Part shown: piece by piece, positions 1 to 8,211 of the stretch | How positions within the stretch are numbered: position 1 is the stretch's first letter | How the letters are laid out: each line of letters starts with the position of its first letter | NCBI RefSeq assembly: GCF_003403015.1 | Contig: NZ_QURL01000002.1 | Location: forward strand, 372,001 to 436,000 | DNA: 64,000 nucleotides | Source: Fulvimarina endophytica | GTDB taxonomy: Bacteria > Pseudomonadota > Alphaproteobacteria > Rhizobiales > Rhizobiaceae | Reading direction: 5' to 3' | Notes under the pieces: model-generated | What the model was told of the DNA's origin: nothing | Databases searched by the model: none | What the model saw: the letters and a program-made list of their open reading frames with translations, nothing else | Program-made: the position numbers and the translations under genes

Positions 1-2
1 AT

Positions 3-515
3 CTCGTCGAGGGCGACGAGATGATGTTCGAACTCGAATTGGAGCAGCGATTCGGCCACAAGCTCGGCGCGCTGCGCCTCGAAGGCGGACGCAGGGCCTT
101 CCCGCTCGGACTGACGCTGGCGCGCAGTTTCGTGACCGATCGCGTTGCGCTTGCGGGCGATGCGGCCCATGGCATCCATCCGATCGCGGGGCAGGGCCTC
201 AATCTCGGCTTCAAGGACGCGGCCGCGCTCGCCCAGGTCATCGTGGAAGCCGAACGCGGTGGGCTCGATATCGGAGCCGTCGACGTTCTGGAGGAGTATC
301 AGCGCTGGCGCCGATTCGACACGGTGCAGATGGGCGTGACGACGGACATCCTCAACCGGCTGTTCTCCAACGACAATTCGATGCTGCGCGCGGTTCGCTC
401 CTTCGGGCTCTCCCTCGTCGACCGGGCGCCGGCAGTGAAGGAGTTCTTCATCTCCCAGGCCGCGGGGCTCAATCGCGGCCCGGCCCCCCGGCTCCTGCGC
501 GGCGAGCCGATCTGA
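3..515 (+). CDS. UbiH/Coq6-family FAD-dependent hydroxylase, 3' part
   Basis: C-terminal 170 residues of a flavin-dependent aromatic hydroxylase of the UbiH/UbiF/Coq6 family; the reading frame is open to the left edge of the window, so the N-terminal FAD-binding fold is missing. The visible part holds the family's second FAD motif (VALAGDAAHGIHPIAGQGLN), in which the Asp contacts the flavin ribityl chain, followed by the helical tail ending about 125 residues later. Such enzymes hydroxylate the ubiquinone ring at the membrane, which fits a genome with complex I and oxidase assembly genes. Which of the ring hydroxylases this is cannot be told from the tail alone. Confidence 0.88.
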   Translation, partial: LVEGDEMMFELELEQRFGHKLGALRLEGGRRAFPLGLTLARSFVTDRVALAGDAAHGIHPIAGQGLNLGFKDAAALAQVIVEAERGGLDIGAVDVLEEYQRWRRFDTVQMGVTTDILNRLFSNDNSMLRAVRSFGLSLVDRAPAVKEFFISQAAGLNRGPAPRLLRGEPI

Positions 516-675
516 GAAGTCGTTGGGCGTTGCGGAAGGAGCGCTTTGGGGGCGGTGGTCGATTGCGGTTCCCGCCCGGTGAGGTTACGACACGTTCCGA
601 AACGAAAGGGCCGTCCGCAAGTCGCCATCGCGGCTTGTCGCCGGTCCACCTCTCACTGGTCGGAGCCTTCAGCGC

Positions 676-834
676 ATGACGTTCAGCGGTATTCTCTTCA
701 TTCTCCTCGTGATCGCGTTCGTCGCCGTTTTGCCGATCTGGTCCTATTCCCGCCGGTTCACGATCGGCCCGCTGATGATCGTCGCGCTCCTCATCGTGCT
801 GGTGATGGTCCTCGCTCTGATCGGTCTCATCTGA
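676..834 (+). CDS. DUF3309-like small membrane protein (52 aa)
   Basis: A 52-residue protein made of two hydrophobic helices (about residues 4-22 and 33-52) joined by a short polar turn containing PIWSYSRRFTIGP. This layout, with a Trp/Ser/Arg-rich turn after the first helix, resembles the DUF3309 family of tiny alphaproteobacterial membrane proteins, whose function is unknown. It lies between the hydroxylase and a bidirectional terminator and is transcribed in the same direction as the hydroxylase. No strong Shine-Dalgarno is seen. The amphipathic layout and the family resemblance argue for a real gene, but its brevity limits certainty. Confidence 0.6.
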   Translation: MTFSGILFILLVIAFVAVLPIWSYSRRFTIGPLMIVALLIVLVMVLALIGLI

Positions 835-906
835 CGGGCATGTCCGGAATTCGGACGCCGCGAACGCTCCGAACCTCCACAAATTCCTCATGACCGAAAC
901 GAGAAA

Positions 907-940
907 GGCGCCCGGATCGCTCCGGGCGCCTGCTTTGTCG
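907..940. terminator. bidirectional intrinsic terminator
   Basis: Perfect 10-bp GC-rich stem (ggcgcccgga at 907-916 with tccgggcgcc at 921-930) and a 4-nt loop. It lies between the convergent DUF3309-like gene and folD. The T-rich tract is short on the plus side (tgctttgt). On the minus side it reads tttctcgttt, so it most likely ends folD transcription and probably also the rightward transcript. Confidence 0.7.
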
Positions 941-959
941 TGTTCCGGCTTTTCGATGA

Positions 960-1880
960 TCAGAATTTCGGCGCCTCACGGCCGGCGGCCCGGTAGGCCG
1001 AGCGCAGGGTATTGGCCATCAGCATGCCGATGGTCATGGGCCCGACGCCGCCCGGAACGGGCGTGATCGCCCTGGCCTTGGCCGCTGCCTCGTCATAGGC
1101 GACATCGCCGACGAGGCGCGTCTTGGGCGAGCCGTCCGCGTTGGCGCCCTTGTCCGCCGCCTCGACGCGGTTGATGCCGACGTCCACGACCACGGCCCCG
1201 TCCTTCACGAAGTCGCCGGTGATCATCTCCGGACGCCCGACGGCGGCAACGAGAATGTCCGCCTTCGCGCAGACGGATGCGAGATCGCGGGTGCGGGAAT
1301 GGGCGATGGTGACGGTGGCATTGGCCGCGAGCAGAAGCTGCGCCATCGGCTTGCCGACGATGTTGGACCGTCCCACGATCACGGCGTTGAGGCCGGAGAG
1401 ATCGTCCCCCAGAACGTCGCGAATCATCACCATGCAGCCGGCGGGCGTGCAGGGCACGAACGCCTCGTCGGCAGCGCCCGTCGCGATCCGGCCGACGTTC
1501 ACGAGGTGGAAGCCGTCCACGTCCTTGTCGGCGTCGATCGCCTGGATCACCTTCGCGTCGTCGATCTGTTTGGGCAAGGGGAGCTGGACGAGAATACCGT
1601 GAATGGTGTCGTCCCGATTCAAGGCGTCGACGACCTTGAGGAGTTCGTCCTCGCTCGTATCCTCGGTGAGTTCGTGCTTGACGGATTTGAAGCCGCATTC
1701 CTCGGCGCGCTTCGCTTTCGAGCCCACATAGACCTGGCTCGCCGGATCGGATCCCACGATGACGACCGCAAGGCCGGGCTGGACGCCGGTTTCGTCCCGG
1801 AGCCGCCGTGTCGCCGCCGTCACCTCCTCGATGATCGACTTGGACCGGGCCTTGCCGTCCATGATGATCGGATCGCTCAT
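960..1880 (-). CDS. folD: bifunctional methylenetetrahydrofolate dehydrogenase / methenyltetrahydrofolate cyclohydrolase
   Basis: 306 residues, the usual length for FolD, which interconverts 5,10-methylene-THF and 10-formyl-THF using NADP in cytosolic one-carbon metabolism. The N-terminal catalytic motif [13 protein letters not shown] with its active-site Lys, the substrate motif VQLPLPKQ, the nucleotide-binding segment [12 protein letters not shown] and the C-terminal [13 protein letters not shown] signature are all present. The start was chosen at [10 protein letters not shown] because a GGAGGAG Shine-Dalgarno sits directly upstream (about 1886-1893); the open frame extends 39 codons further but with no conserved residues. 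It is read in the same direction as pth and rplY but separated from pth by 143 bp. Confidence 0.95.
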   Translation of the reverse strand: MSDPIIMDGKARSKSIIEEVTAATRRLRDETGVQPGLAVVIVGSDPASQVYVGSKAKRAEECGFKSVKHELTEDTSEDELLKVVDALNRDDTIHGILVQLPLPKQIDDAKVIQAIDADKDVDGFHLVNVGRIATGAADEAFVPCTPAGCMVMIRDVLGDDLSGLNAVIVGRSNIVGKPMAQLLLAANATVTIAHSRTRDLASVCAKADILVAAVGRPEMITGDFVKDGAVVVDVGINRVEAADKGANADGSPKTRLVGDVAYDEAAAKARAITPVPGGVGPMTIGMLMANTLRSAYRAAGREAPKF

Positions 1881-2023
1881 CTCAACTCTCCTCCGTTGGG
1901 ATCGCTCCCATGTCTGGCGCACGGGTGCTCGAATCGAGGGGACTATAAGGCGAGACGGCGGGGATGCGCGACACGCGGGCCGCCCCGATCGGGTCAAAAA
2001 CGCTCGTCGGTCGGGTGAACCGG

Positions 2024-2752
2024 TCAGTCGCCCTTGCCGAACATCCGTTTCAGCATCTCGGCCATCGGACCTGATTCTGGAACCCTGACCTTCGGCCCGT
2101 TGCCGCGCGCCTGATGGATGTGGCTCTTTCCGGCGGCAGGCTTTGCGGCGGGAGCCTTGGCTTCACGCGCCGGCTTGCCGCCCGGATCGGCGGACGTGGA
2201 CAGCCGGTTCATGAAGAGGGCGTCCTCGCCTTTCACGAGAAGATCCGCATGACGCGCGATATCGGAAAGGAGGGGATCCAACCATTCGCGATCGGCCTTG
2301 GAGAAGTCGCCGAGCACGTGGGGCGTTACGAGTTCCTTGCGGCCCGGATGACCGATGCCGAGGCGCAGGCGCCTGTAGTCGCGGGTTCCGAGATGGGCAT
2401 CGGCCGAGCGCAGGCCGTTATGCCCGCCATTGCCGCCCCCGGTCTTCACCTTCACCCGGCCGGGATCGAGATCGAGTTCGTCGTGCACGACGATCACGTT
2501 GCGCGCCTCGATCTTGAAGAAGCGGGCGGCCTCGCCGATCGAGCGGCCCGAATCGTTCATGAAGGTGAGGGGCTTGAGGAGTAGGACCTTCGTGCCGCCG
2601 ATCTGGCCTTCCGAAATCTCACCCGAGAACTTCCTCGACCAGGGTGCGAAAGCGGGGTCGCGGGCGATCTCGTCGACGGCCATGAAGCCGATATTGTGCC
2701 GGTTGGCGGCATATTTCGGTCCGGGATTGCCGAGGCCGGCGATCAGTATCAT
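2024..2752 (-). CDS. pth: peptidyl-tRNA hydrolase
   Basis: 242 residues. Pth cleaves the ester bond of peptidyl-tRNAs released by stalled ribosomes. The N-terminus [20 protein letters not shown] carries the conserved GLGNPG loop and the catalytic His (His20); [11 protein letters not shown] and [10 protein letters not shown] supply the conserved Asp and Asn. The core ends near residue 190; the last 50 residues are a Lys/Ala/Pro-rich tail ([18 protein letters not shown]) closing with [16 protein letters not shown], an extension typical of alphaproteobacterial Pth. The gene follows rplY, a very common bacterial pair, but a strong terminator lies between them, so pth may depend on read-through or on its own promoter. 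Confidence 0.95.
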   Translation of the reverse strand: MILIAGLGNPGPKYAANRHNIGFMAVDEIARDPAFAPWSRKFSGEISEGQIGGTKVLLLKPLTFMNDSGRSIGEAARFFKIEARNVIVVHDELDLDPGRVKVKTGGGNGGHNGLRSADAHLGTRDYRRLRLGIGHPGRKELVTPHVLGDFSKADREWLDPLLSDIARHADLLVKGEDALFMNRLSTSADPGGKPAREAKAPAAKPAAGKSHIHQARGNGPKVRVPESGPMAEMLKRMFGKGD

Positions 2753-2791
2753 CGGTTGTGCCCTTTCGCGGTGTGGCGAACGCGGATGCGA

Positions 2792-2819
2792 AAACGGCCG
2801 GGTTTGAGCCCGGCCGTTT
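2792..2819 (-). terminator. intrinsic terminator between rplY and pth
   Basis: An 11-bp stem (2792-2802 with 2809-2819, aaacggccggg/cccggccgttt) with a 6-nt loop, 33 bp beyond the rplY stop. Read leftwards it is followed by TTTT. It should end or attenuate the rplY transcript before pth. Confidence 0.75.
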
Positions 2820-2851
2820 CAAAATAGTGTCGATGGGACGCGGCGTCCGGC

Positions 2852-3535
2852 TTATTCGGGGCCGGCCTCGGTCTCGCCTTCGACGGTCTGGGCGCGCTGC
2901 TCGGTGACTTCCGTCGCCTCGACATCGCCGTCCTCGGGAGCTTCGCCCTCGTCTTCCTCGGCGCGCAGAGCCGCCGGGGTGGCGATCGTCGCGATCGCGA
3001 AGTCGCGGTCGGTGATCGTGAAGGTCACGCCCTTCGGCAGCGTCACGGAGGATGCCGCCAGCGTATCGCCGATATCGGTGCCGGTCAGGTCGATGGTGAA
3101 CGCCTCGGGAATGGCGTTCGCCGAGCACTCGACCTCGACCGTGTGACGCACGATGTTGAGGACACCGCCGCGCTCGAGACCCGGGGAGGCTTCCTCGTTC
3201 TCGAAGTGAACCGGAATCTCGACCGTGACGCGGGTCTTCTCGCCGACGCGCAGGAAGTCGACATGGTCGAGGAAGTCGCGAACCGGATCGAGCTGGTAGT
3301 CGCGCGGCAGGACCTTGATCTTCTTGCCATCGACTTCGATGGTCGCCAGATTGGTCATGAAGCCGCCTGCGTGCAGCGCAAGGAAGGTTTCCTTGTAGGG
3401 GATCGCGATCGGCAGGGGATCTTTCTTGTCGCCGTAGATCACGGCGGGAATCATGGCCCGGCGGCGCAAAGCTCTGGCGGCCCCCTTGCCGACCTTTTCG
3501 CGCTTCTCGGCCTTGACCTCGAAGGTCTGATGCAT
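2852..3535 (-). CDS. rplY: 50S ribosomal protein L25 / general stress protein Ctc (bL25)
   Basis: 227 residues: an N-terminal 5S-rRNA-binding L25 domain (about 1-95, starting [20 protein letters not shown]) followed by the beta-rich CTC/TL5 domain (about 100-190) and an acidic Glu/Ala/Thr tail ([18 protein letters not shown]). The protein binds 5S rRNA in the large subunit. The start at 3535 is fixed by the conserved N-terminus and an upstream AAAGGA; the open frame continues far upstream without conserved sequence. The leader has a promoter (3671-3699) and a hairpin followed by T residues (3602-3630), a possible attenuator. Confidence 0.95.
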   Translation of the reverse strand: MHQTFEVKAEKREKVGKGAARALRRRAMIPAVIYGDKKDPLPIAIPYKETFLALHAGGFMTNLATIEVDGKKIKVLPRDYQLDPVRDFLDHVDFLRVGEKTRVTVEIPVHFENEEASPGLERGGVLNIVRHTVEVECSANAIPEAFTIDLTGTDIGDTLAASSVTLPKGVTFTITDRDFAIATIATPAALRAEEDEGEAPEDGDVEATEVTEQRAQTVEGETEAGPE

Positions 3536-3593
3536 GGTTTTCGTCCTTTGACTGTTGAGGTGGTCGAGTTCCCGTCCCGCAGGCGGGCGGGAA

Positions 3594-3630
3594 ACGACGA
3601 AAAGCGGCGATGCCGTCCGGCATACCGCTT
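3594..3630 (-). promoter_or_regulatory. terminator-like hairpin in the rplY leader (possible attenuator)
   Basis: Read on the minus strand, AAGCGG pairs with CCGCTT (3625-3630 with 3602-3607) around an inner atgcc/ggcat stem (3610-3614 with 3619-3623), and the hairpin runs into CGCTTTTCGTCG. It lies inside the predicted rplY 5' leader, 65-95 nt before the start codon. No other leftward gene exists upstream that would need a terminator here. Structure is seen in the sequence; attenuation is inferred. Confidence 0.45.
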
Positions 3631-3670
3631 CCTCCGCGCTGCCTCCAAGGGTGTCCGCGCGGACGGGCAC

Positions 3671-3699
3671 GCTATACGCGAGCCCGGGGCCTGCGGCAA
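3671..3699 (-). promoter_or_regulatory. rplY: sigma-70-type promoter of rplY
   Basis: On the minus strand TTGCCG (RC of 3694-3699), a 17-bp spacer and TATAGC (RC of 3671-3676). Predicted start is near 3664, giving a leader of about 129 nt that contains the hairpin at 3602-3630. Confidence 0.45.
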
Positions 3700-3899
3700 G
3701 ACCGCAGGCGGCGAGCCCATTCGCACAGACGCGATCTCCCTTATGACCGCCGCATGACGAGGCGAAGAAAAACACCGCCGCGACGAATTTTTCTTCTCAA
3801 GTCGCGCCCCGGGGCCCCGTTCGAGTGTGCCCGGAACCCCTGTGGCGCCGGGGATTGGAGCCTCCGGAGGCATGGTCGGACATCCTGTCGAAAGGGCGC

Positions 3900-3928
3900 T
3901 TGACTTGAATCATTCGAGCCCGTAAATC
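3900..3928 (+). promoter_or_regulatory. probable promoter of tRNA-Asp
   Basis: TTGACT (3900-3905), a 17-bp spacer and TAAATC (3923-3928), ending 31 bp before the mature tRNA. The -35 matches consensus well, the -10 poorly. The rest of 3700-3899 shows nothing recognisable. Confidence 0.4.
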
Positions 3929-3959
3929 ACCGCCATCGCCGCTTCGGTGGCGAGCAAAT

Positions 3960-4036
3960 GCGGGTGTAGCTCAGTTGGTTAGAGTGCCGGCCTGTCACGC
4001 CGGAGGTCGCGGGTTCGAGCCCCGTCACTCGCGCCA
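3960..4036 (+). tRNA. tRNA-Asp (GTC)
   Basis: 77 nt folding as a canonical cloverleaf: acceptor gcgggtg with cactcgc (one G-T pair), D-arm GTAGCTCAGTTGGTTAGAG, anticodon loop ctGTCac in a ccggc/gccgg stem, T-arm with GGTTCGAGCC, and an encoded CCA end. The GTC anticodon reads Asp codons. Confidence 0.97.
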
Positions 4037-4413
4037 TTCCCTCTCAGTTTCGACGATTGAGATCACGGAATGGCGCGCCGCCTGCGGGCGGATGGTCTCG
4101 CAATTTCTTCCCCATTTCCAGTCGATAGCCGATCCGTTCGTCTCCGGGCGTCCGAGCTGCGAACTTGCGCTCGTCGCGTGCCTGCGCCACGCTGGCGGGA
4201 AGCGGCGCGTCCATGTGACAGGGGCGTTGCGCCTTGCACCGGCGAAGGGGAGAGGCTAGGTGTGGCCGAGCGTTGTCCCGGGCCGGGCTGTCGCGTGTCG
4301 CAGGTCTCGAAATAGCCGCCGCGCGCAACCGCTTTTCCGGCCCGACATTTCTGTTGCGCCCGCGCGTCAGACGCGTGCGGCATCCTGTCGATGAACGAGG
4401 ACCTGTCCGTTCG
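4037..4413. other. intergenic stretch before the nuo operon
   Basis: 377 bp between tRNA-Asp and nuoA. It must contain the nuo promoter, but I see no convincing -35/-10 pair, structured RNA or small gene. The open frames across it either run through the tRNA or lack any recognisable protein character. Confidence 0.5.
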
Positions 4414-4779
4414 ATGGAAGACCTTCTGAGTTCGTATCTGCCGATCGTCATCTTCGTCGGCATCTGCCTGGTCCTCGGCCTTGCCCTTCTGGTGGCGCCG
4501 TTCCTTCTCGCCTTTCGCGCGCCCGACGACGAGAAGCTGTCCGCCTACGAATGCGGCTTCGACGCCTTCGACGATTCGCGCATGAAGTTCGACGTCCGGT
4601 TCTATCTCGTCGCGATTCTCTTCATCATCTTCGATCTCGAAGTGGCGTTCCTGTTCCCCTGGGCCGCGAGCTTCGGGACCGTCGGCTGGTTCGGCCTGTG
4701 GTCGATGACCGTCTTCCTCGGCGTCCTCACCGTCGGCTTCATCTACGAATGGAAGAAAGGAGCACTCGAATGGGAGTGA
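4414..4779 (+). CDS. nuoA: NADH-quinone oxidoreductase subunit A
   Basis: 121 residues with three transmembrane helices (about 10-33, 65-87, 93-113). NuoA is a small membrane subunit of complex I next to the quinone chamber. The loop between helices 1 and 2 has the conserved [37 protein letters not shown] signature with its Cys. The start [12 protein letters not shown] is chosen because it matches the family's length and N-terminus; the open frame extends upstream without conserved sequence. First gene of the nuo operon; its last codons overlap nuoB. Confidence 0.95.
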   Translation: MEDLLSSYLPIVIFVGICLVLGLALLVAPFLLAFRAPDDEKLSAYECGFDAFDDSRMKFDVRFYLVAILFIIFDLEVAFLFPWAASFGTVGWFGLWSMTVFLGVLTVGFIYEWKKGALEWE

Positions 4780-5354
4780 TCCAAGATAACGAGCTCAAGC
4801 TCTTTTCGCCGCAGACCGATGTCGCGAGCGCCGGTGCGCCCGGATCGGTCACCGCCGCGCCCGATCCGTTCGTGACGGCGATCAACGACGAGCTCGCCGA
4901 CAAGGGCTTCCTCGTCACCTCGACCGACGATCTCATCCAGTGGGCCCGCAACGGCTCGCTGATGTGGATGACCTTCGGCCTTGCGTGCTGCGCTGTCGAG
5001 ATGATGCAGATGTCGATGCCGCGCTACGACGCCGAGCGCTTCGGCTTCGCCCCGCGCGCCTCGCCTCGCCAGTCCGACGTGATGATCGTCGCGGGAACAC
5101 TCACCAACAAGATGGCCCCGGCGCTGCGCAAGGTCTACGACCAGATGCCGGAGCCGCGCTACGTCATCTCCATGGGCTCCTGCGCCAATGGTGGCGGCTA
5201 CTACCATTATTCCTATTCGGTGGTGCGCGGCTGCGACCGGGTGGTGCCGGTCGATATCTACGTGCCGGGTTGCCCGCCGAGCGCCGAAGCCCTGCTTTAT
5301 GGCGTGATGCTTCTGCAGAAGAAGATCCGCCGCACCGGCACGATCGAACGATAA
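4770..5354 (+). CDS. nuoB: NADH-quinone oxidoreductase subunit B
   Basis: 194 residues. NuoB (PSST) carries the terminal 4Fe-4S cluster N2 that reduces ubiquinone. The cluster ligands are visible as the tandem Cys in [12 protein letters not shown], the Cys in [14 protein letters not shown] and the Cys in [15 protein letters not shown]. The start [11 protein letters not shown] overlaps the end of nuoA by 10 bp, giving coupled translation. The N-terminal 40 residues are a variable linker as in other alphaproteobacteria. Followed by nuoC after 10 bp. Confidence 0.97.
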   Translation: MGVIQDNELKLFSPQTDVASAGAPGSVTAAPDPFVTAINDELADKGFLVTSTDDLIQWARNGSLMWMTFGLACCAVEMMQMSMPRYDAERFGFAPRASPRQSDVMIVAGTLTNKMAPALRKVYDQMPEPRYVISMGSCANGGGYYHYSYSVVRGCDRVVPVDIYVPGCPPSAEALLYGVMLLQKKIRRTGTIER

Positions 5355-5364
5355 GGGGCCGGCG

Positions 5365-5973
5365 ATGACCCATCCGCAGATCAGCGACGATGTTCGCGAC
5401 GCGATTCTCGAGACCCTGGCCGACCGGCTGGAGGACAGCTATGTGCGCTTCGGCGAGCTGACCCTCGTCGTCTCGCCGCAGAACGTGGTCAAGGTCCTGA
5501 CCGTGCTTCGCGACGACCCGAAAATGCAGTTCGTCAATTTCGTCGATCTGTGCGGGGTCGATTTCCCCCAGCGTGCCGAGCGCTTCGAGGTGGTCTACCA
5601 CCTCCTGTCGCCGCGACAGAACTCCCGGGTGCGCATCAAGACGTCGACGGCGGAGGACGTTCCGGTTCCCTCGGTGACCGACGTCTTCCCGGCGGCGGAC
5701 TGGTTCGAGCGCGAGGCCTACGATCTCTACGGCATCCTCTTCACCGGCCACCCGGACCTGCGCCGCATCCTCACCGATTACGGTTTCGAGGGCTATCCGC
5801 TGCGCAAGGACTTCCCGCTGACCGGCTTCGTCGAGGTCCGCTACGACGAAGAGCGCAAGCAGGTCGTCTACGAGCCGGTCGAGTTGCGCCAGGAATTCCG
5901 CAATTTCGACTTCCTCTCGCCTTGGGAAGGCACGGACTACGTGCTGCCAGGCGACGAGAAGGCGCCGAACTGA
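5365..5973 (+). CDS. nuoC: NADH-quinone oxidoreductase subunit C
   Basis: 202 residues, a stand-alone 30-kDa subunit of the peripheral arm (not fused to NuoD as in some gammaproteobacteria). The family signature around [20 protein letters not shown] followed by [20 protein letters not shown] is intact near residues 110-155. It docks NuoD and helps shape the quinone site. Expected to be followed directly by nuoD, but a GFA-family gene intervenes here. Confidence 0.96.
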   Translation: MTHPQISDDVRDAILETLADRLEDSYVRFGELTLVVSPQNVVKVLTVLRDDPKMQFVNFVDLCGVDFPQRAERFEVVYHLLSPRQNSRVRIKTSTAEDVPVPSVTDVFPAADWFEREAYDLYGILFTGHPDLRRILTDYGFEGYPLRKDFPLTGFVEVRYDEERKQVVYEPVELRQEFRNFDFLSPWEGTDYVLPGDEKAPN

Positions 5974-5987
5974 CGGGGAGCGCGCCG

Positions 5988-6413
5988 ATGGCCGCCAGAC
6001 GCCTCGATGCCCACTGCCTATGCGGGGACGTGAAGCTGTCCGCCGAGGTCGACGATCTGCGCGTCAGCGTCTGCCATTGCGATACCTGCCGCCGCTGGTG
6101 CGGCGGGCCCTTCATGGCGCTGGAGGGCGCGCGCGAGGTCTCGATCGCCGGAACCGACCGGCTCGGCATCTACGCGTCGTCGCCCACGGGCGAGCGCGGC
6201 TTCTGCATCGGCTGCGGCACCACGCTCTTCTTCCGCACGAAAGATGCCGCCCACTACGCAGTTTCGGCCATGGCCTGCAGCGATGTGGACGATGCGGAAA
6301 TGGTGGACCAGATCTTCATCGACTCCAAGCCGCACTGGTACGAATTCGCAAACGACACGAAGAAGCTGACGGGCCTCGAGTTCTTCGCCCTGCACGCTTC
6401 CGACGAGGAATAG
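5988..6413 (+). CDS. GFA-domain (CENP-V/Gfa-like) zinc protein embedded in the nuo operon
   Basis: 141 residues with all the Cys clusters of the GFA (glutathione-dependent formaldehyde-activating enzyme / CENP-V) fold: [23 protein letters not shown] and [13 protein letters not shown], which bind two zinc ions in the family. GGGGAG precedes the ATG by 7 nt, and the gene sits 14 bp after nuoC and 4 bp before nuoD, so it is cotranscribed and probably translationally coupled. The family name overstates what is known: most members have no proven substrate. No complex I subunit or assembly factor of this fold is known to me, so its placement may be incidental or may signal a role in complex I biogenesis or aldehyde handling. 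Confidence 0.88.
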   Translation: MAARRLDAHCLCGDVKLSAEVDDLRVSVCHCDTCRRWCGGPFMALEGAREVSIAGTDRLGIYASSPTGERGFCIGCGTTLFFRTKDAAHYAVSAMACSDVDDAEMVDQIFIDSKPHWYEFANDTKKLTGLEFFALHASDEE

Positions 6414-6417
6414 CCCG

Positions 6418-7608
6418 ATGGCTGAGATCGACGTCCGCAATTTCAACATCAATTTCGGTCCGCAGCATCCGGCCGCGCACGGCGTTCTGCGTCTCGTGCT
6501 CGAACTCGACGGCGAGATCGTCGAGCGGGTCGATCCCCATGTGGGCCTGCTGCATCGCGGTACCGAGAAGCTCATCGAGCACAAGACCTATCTCCAGGCG
6601 ATCCCATATTTCGATCGTCTGGACTACGTCTCGCCGATGAACCAGGAGCACGCCTTCTGCCTCGCCATCGAGCGGCTGGCGGATGTCGAGGTCCCGATCC
6701 GCGGCCAGCTGATCCGCGTTCTCTACTGCGAGATCGGCCGCATCCTCTCCCACATTCTCAACGTGACGACCCAGGCCATGGATGTCGGCGCCCTGACGCC
6801 GCCGCTCTGGGGCTTCGAGGAGCGCGAGAAGCTGATGGTGTTCTACGAGCGCGCATCCGGCGCTCGCCTCCATTCCAGCTATTTCCGCCCGGGCGGCGTG
6901 CATCAGGACATCGATCAGAAGCTGATCGACGATATCGGTGCCTGGTGCGATCCGTTCCTGAAGGTCTGCGACGATCTCGAAGAGCTCCTGACCGACAACC
7001 GCATCTTCAAGCAGCGCAATGTGGACATCGGCGTCGTCAATCTCGACGATGCCTGGGCCATGGGCTTCTCGGGCGTGATGGTGCGCGGCTCTGGCGCGGC
7101 CTGGGACCTTCGCAAGTCGCAGCCCTACGAATGCTACGACGAGATGGAATTCGACATTCCGATCGGAAAGAACGGCGACTGCTACGACCGCTATCTGATC
7201 CGCATGGTCGAGATGCGCGAATCGGTCCGCATCATGAAACAGTGTGTCGAGCGCCTTTCGGGACGCGAGAAGACCGGTCCGGTTTCCGCGCCCATGGGCA
7301 AGGTGGTCCCGCCGAAGCGTCCGCAGATGAAGCGGTCGATGGAGGCGCTGATCCATCACTTCAAGCTCTATACCGAAGGCTTCCACCTTCCCGAGGGCGA
7401 GGTCTATGCGGCCGTCGAGGCGCCGAAGGGCGAATTCGGCGTCTATCTCGTGGCGGACGGGACGAACAAGCCCCATCGCTGCAAGATCAAGGCTCCGGGC
7501 TTCGCGCATCTGCAGGCCATGGACGTCATGTGCAAGGGCCATCTCCTCGCCGACGTCTCGGCGATCCTCGGAACGCTCGACATCGTCTTCGGCGAGGTCG
7601 ATCGCTAA
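6418..7608 (+). CDS. nuoD: NADH-quinone oxidoreductase subunit D
   Basis: 396 residues, the 49-kDa subunit that forms the quinone-binding cavity with NuoB and is descended from the NiFe-hydrogenase large subunit. Conserved features include [15 protein letters not shown] near the N-terminus (the His/His pair of the quinone site), [18 protein letters not shown] and the C-terminal DIVFGEVDR ending. The start 4 bp after the GFA gene is set by the conserved [16 protein letters not shown]. The next gene, nuoE, is separated by an unusually long 603-bp spacer. Confidence 0.97.
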   Translation: MAEIDVRNFNINFGPQHPAAHGVLRLVLELDGEIVERVDPHVGLLHRGTEKLIEHKTYLQAIPYFDRLDYVSPMNQEHAFCLAIERLADVEVPIRGQLIRVLYCEIGRILSHILNVTTQAMDVGALTPPLWGFEEREKLMVFYERASGARLHSSYFRPGGVHQDIDQKLIDDIGAWCDPFLKVCDDLEELLTDNRIFKQRNVDIGVVNLDDAWAMGFSGVMVRGSGAAWDLRKSQPYECYDEMEFDIPIGKNGDCYDRYLIRMVEMRESVRIMKQCVERLSGREKTGPVSAPMGKVVPPKRPQMKRSMEALIHHFKLYTEGFHLPEGEVYAAVEAPKGEFGVYLVADGTNKPHRCKIKAPGFAHLQAMDVMCKGHLLADVSAILGTLDIVFGEVDR

Positions 7609-7697
7609 GGGGCCTTGCGGAGCCGGCACGAGCGTCTCGATTCTTTCGGGATGCTCGGCCTCTCAAGGTGGATGGTTCCTCGGCCTTGGTTTGCGAC

Positions 7698-7741
7698 TCA
7701 CGGGCGGGCGGACGTCTCGCTGTGTGACGTCCGGCTCGTGA
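7698..7741 (+). other. long bulged hairpin in the nuoD-nuoE spacer
   Basis: tcacgggc (7698-7705), a 3-nt ggg bulge, then cggacgtc (7709-7716), loop of 9, gacgtccg (7726-7733) and gctcgtga (7734-7741): 16 pairs, one of them G-T. No T-run follows on either strand, so it is not a classical terminator. It could stabilise or process the nuo mRNA. Confidence 0.5.
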
Positions 7742-7932
7742 AAGCGGGCTCGTCTGCGGCTAGAACCGGATCGAGATCGCTCGGGGCAGGGCGCCCGGGC
7801 GGTGTTCTTCAATCCCTCATCGATCGCGGCAGCAGGTGCGCCCGTCCGGCATCCGTGTCATGTTGAGTGTCCGTGACCGGATCTGCGTGACATAACGAAG
7901 GCTGGCTGCGGCTCCTGCCGGCTTGCCTGGAG

Positions 7933-8030
7933 CCTTGAACCCGATCTGAGAATCGGGTCCGAAGCTCCAGCTCCTCGTTGACGCATCGGATGGTCCGAAA
8001 ACCGGGTCCACTTTTCGGTCCGATGCTGTA
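7933..8030 (+). repeat. composite palindromic repeat, copy 1
   Basis: Two structural modules with the same spacing as copy 2 at 41086-41182: a 13-nt arm / 6-nt loop / 13-nt arm hairpin (7933-7964), an 18-nt linker, and a palindrome with outer arms gcatcgga (7983-7990) and tccgatgc (8019-8026) enclosing ccgaaaaccgggtccactt and ttcgg. The second module resembles the short palindromes that are abundant between genes in Hyphomicrobiales. Orientation is defined relative to the hairpin-first order. Confidence 0.8.
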
Positions 8031-8211
8031 GGCTCCCATGGCGCTTGCCTCAGGATTTCGAGACGTCGTGCGGCGGGATGGGAAGCCCGGTCGCTTGCCG
8101 CTCTTCGCCGCAGTGCGAAATCCTGAACGGGTAGTGCTGGCGTTTTGTCCAGCCTGTGATAGAACGCGCGCAAACCGCGTGAATTGTAATGGTTCTTAAA
8201 GTCGAGGTCCG

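Larger units (their letters stand above)
7609..8211. other. 603-bp structured spacer between nuoD and nuoE
   Basis: Unusually long gap in an otherwise tight operon. I see no gene in it. It contains a 16-bp bulged hairpin (7698-7741) and one copy of a roughly 98-bp composite palindromic repeat (7933-8030). Open frames crossing it are by-products of the repeat. Any internal promoter for nuoE onwards would lie here; none stands out. Confidence 0.6.

Noticed and set aside
3975..4259. 94-codon open frame overlapping tRNA-Asp
   Set aside because: It runs through the tRNA and its protein has no family character.
7809..8039. Short minus-strand frame in the nuoD-nuoE spacer resembling one near 41100
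   Set aside because: The resemblance comes from the shared composite repeat at DNA level, not from a protein family.
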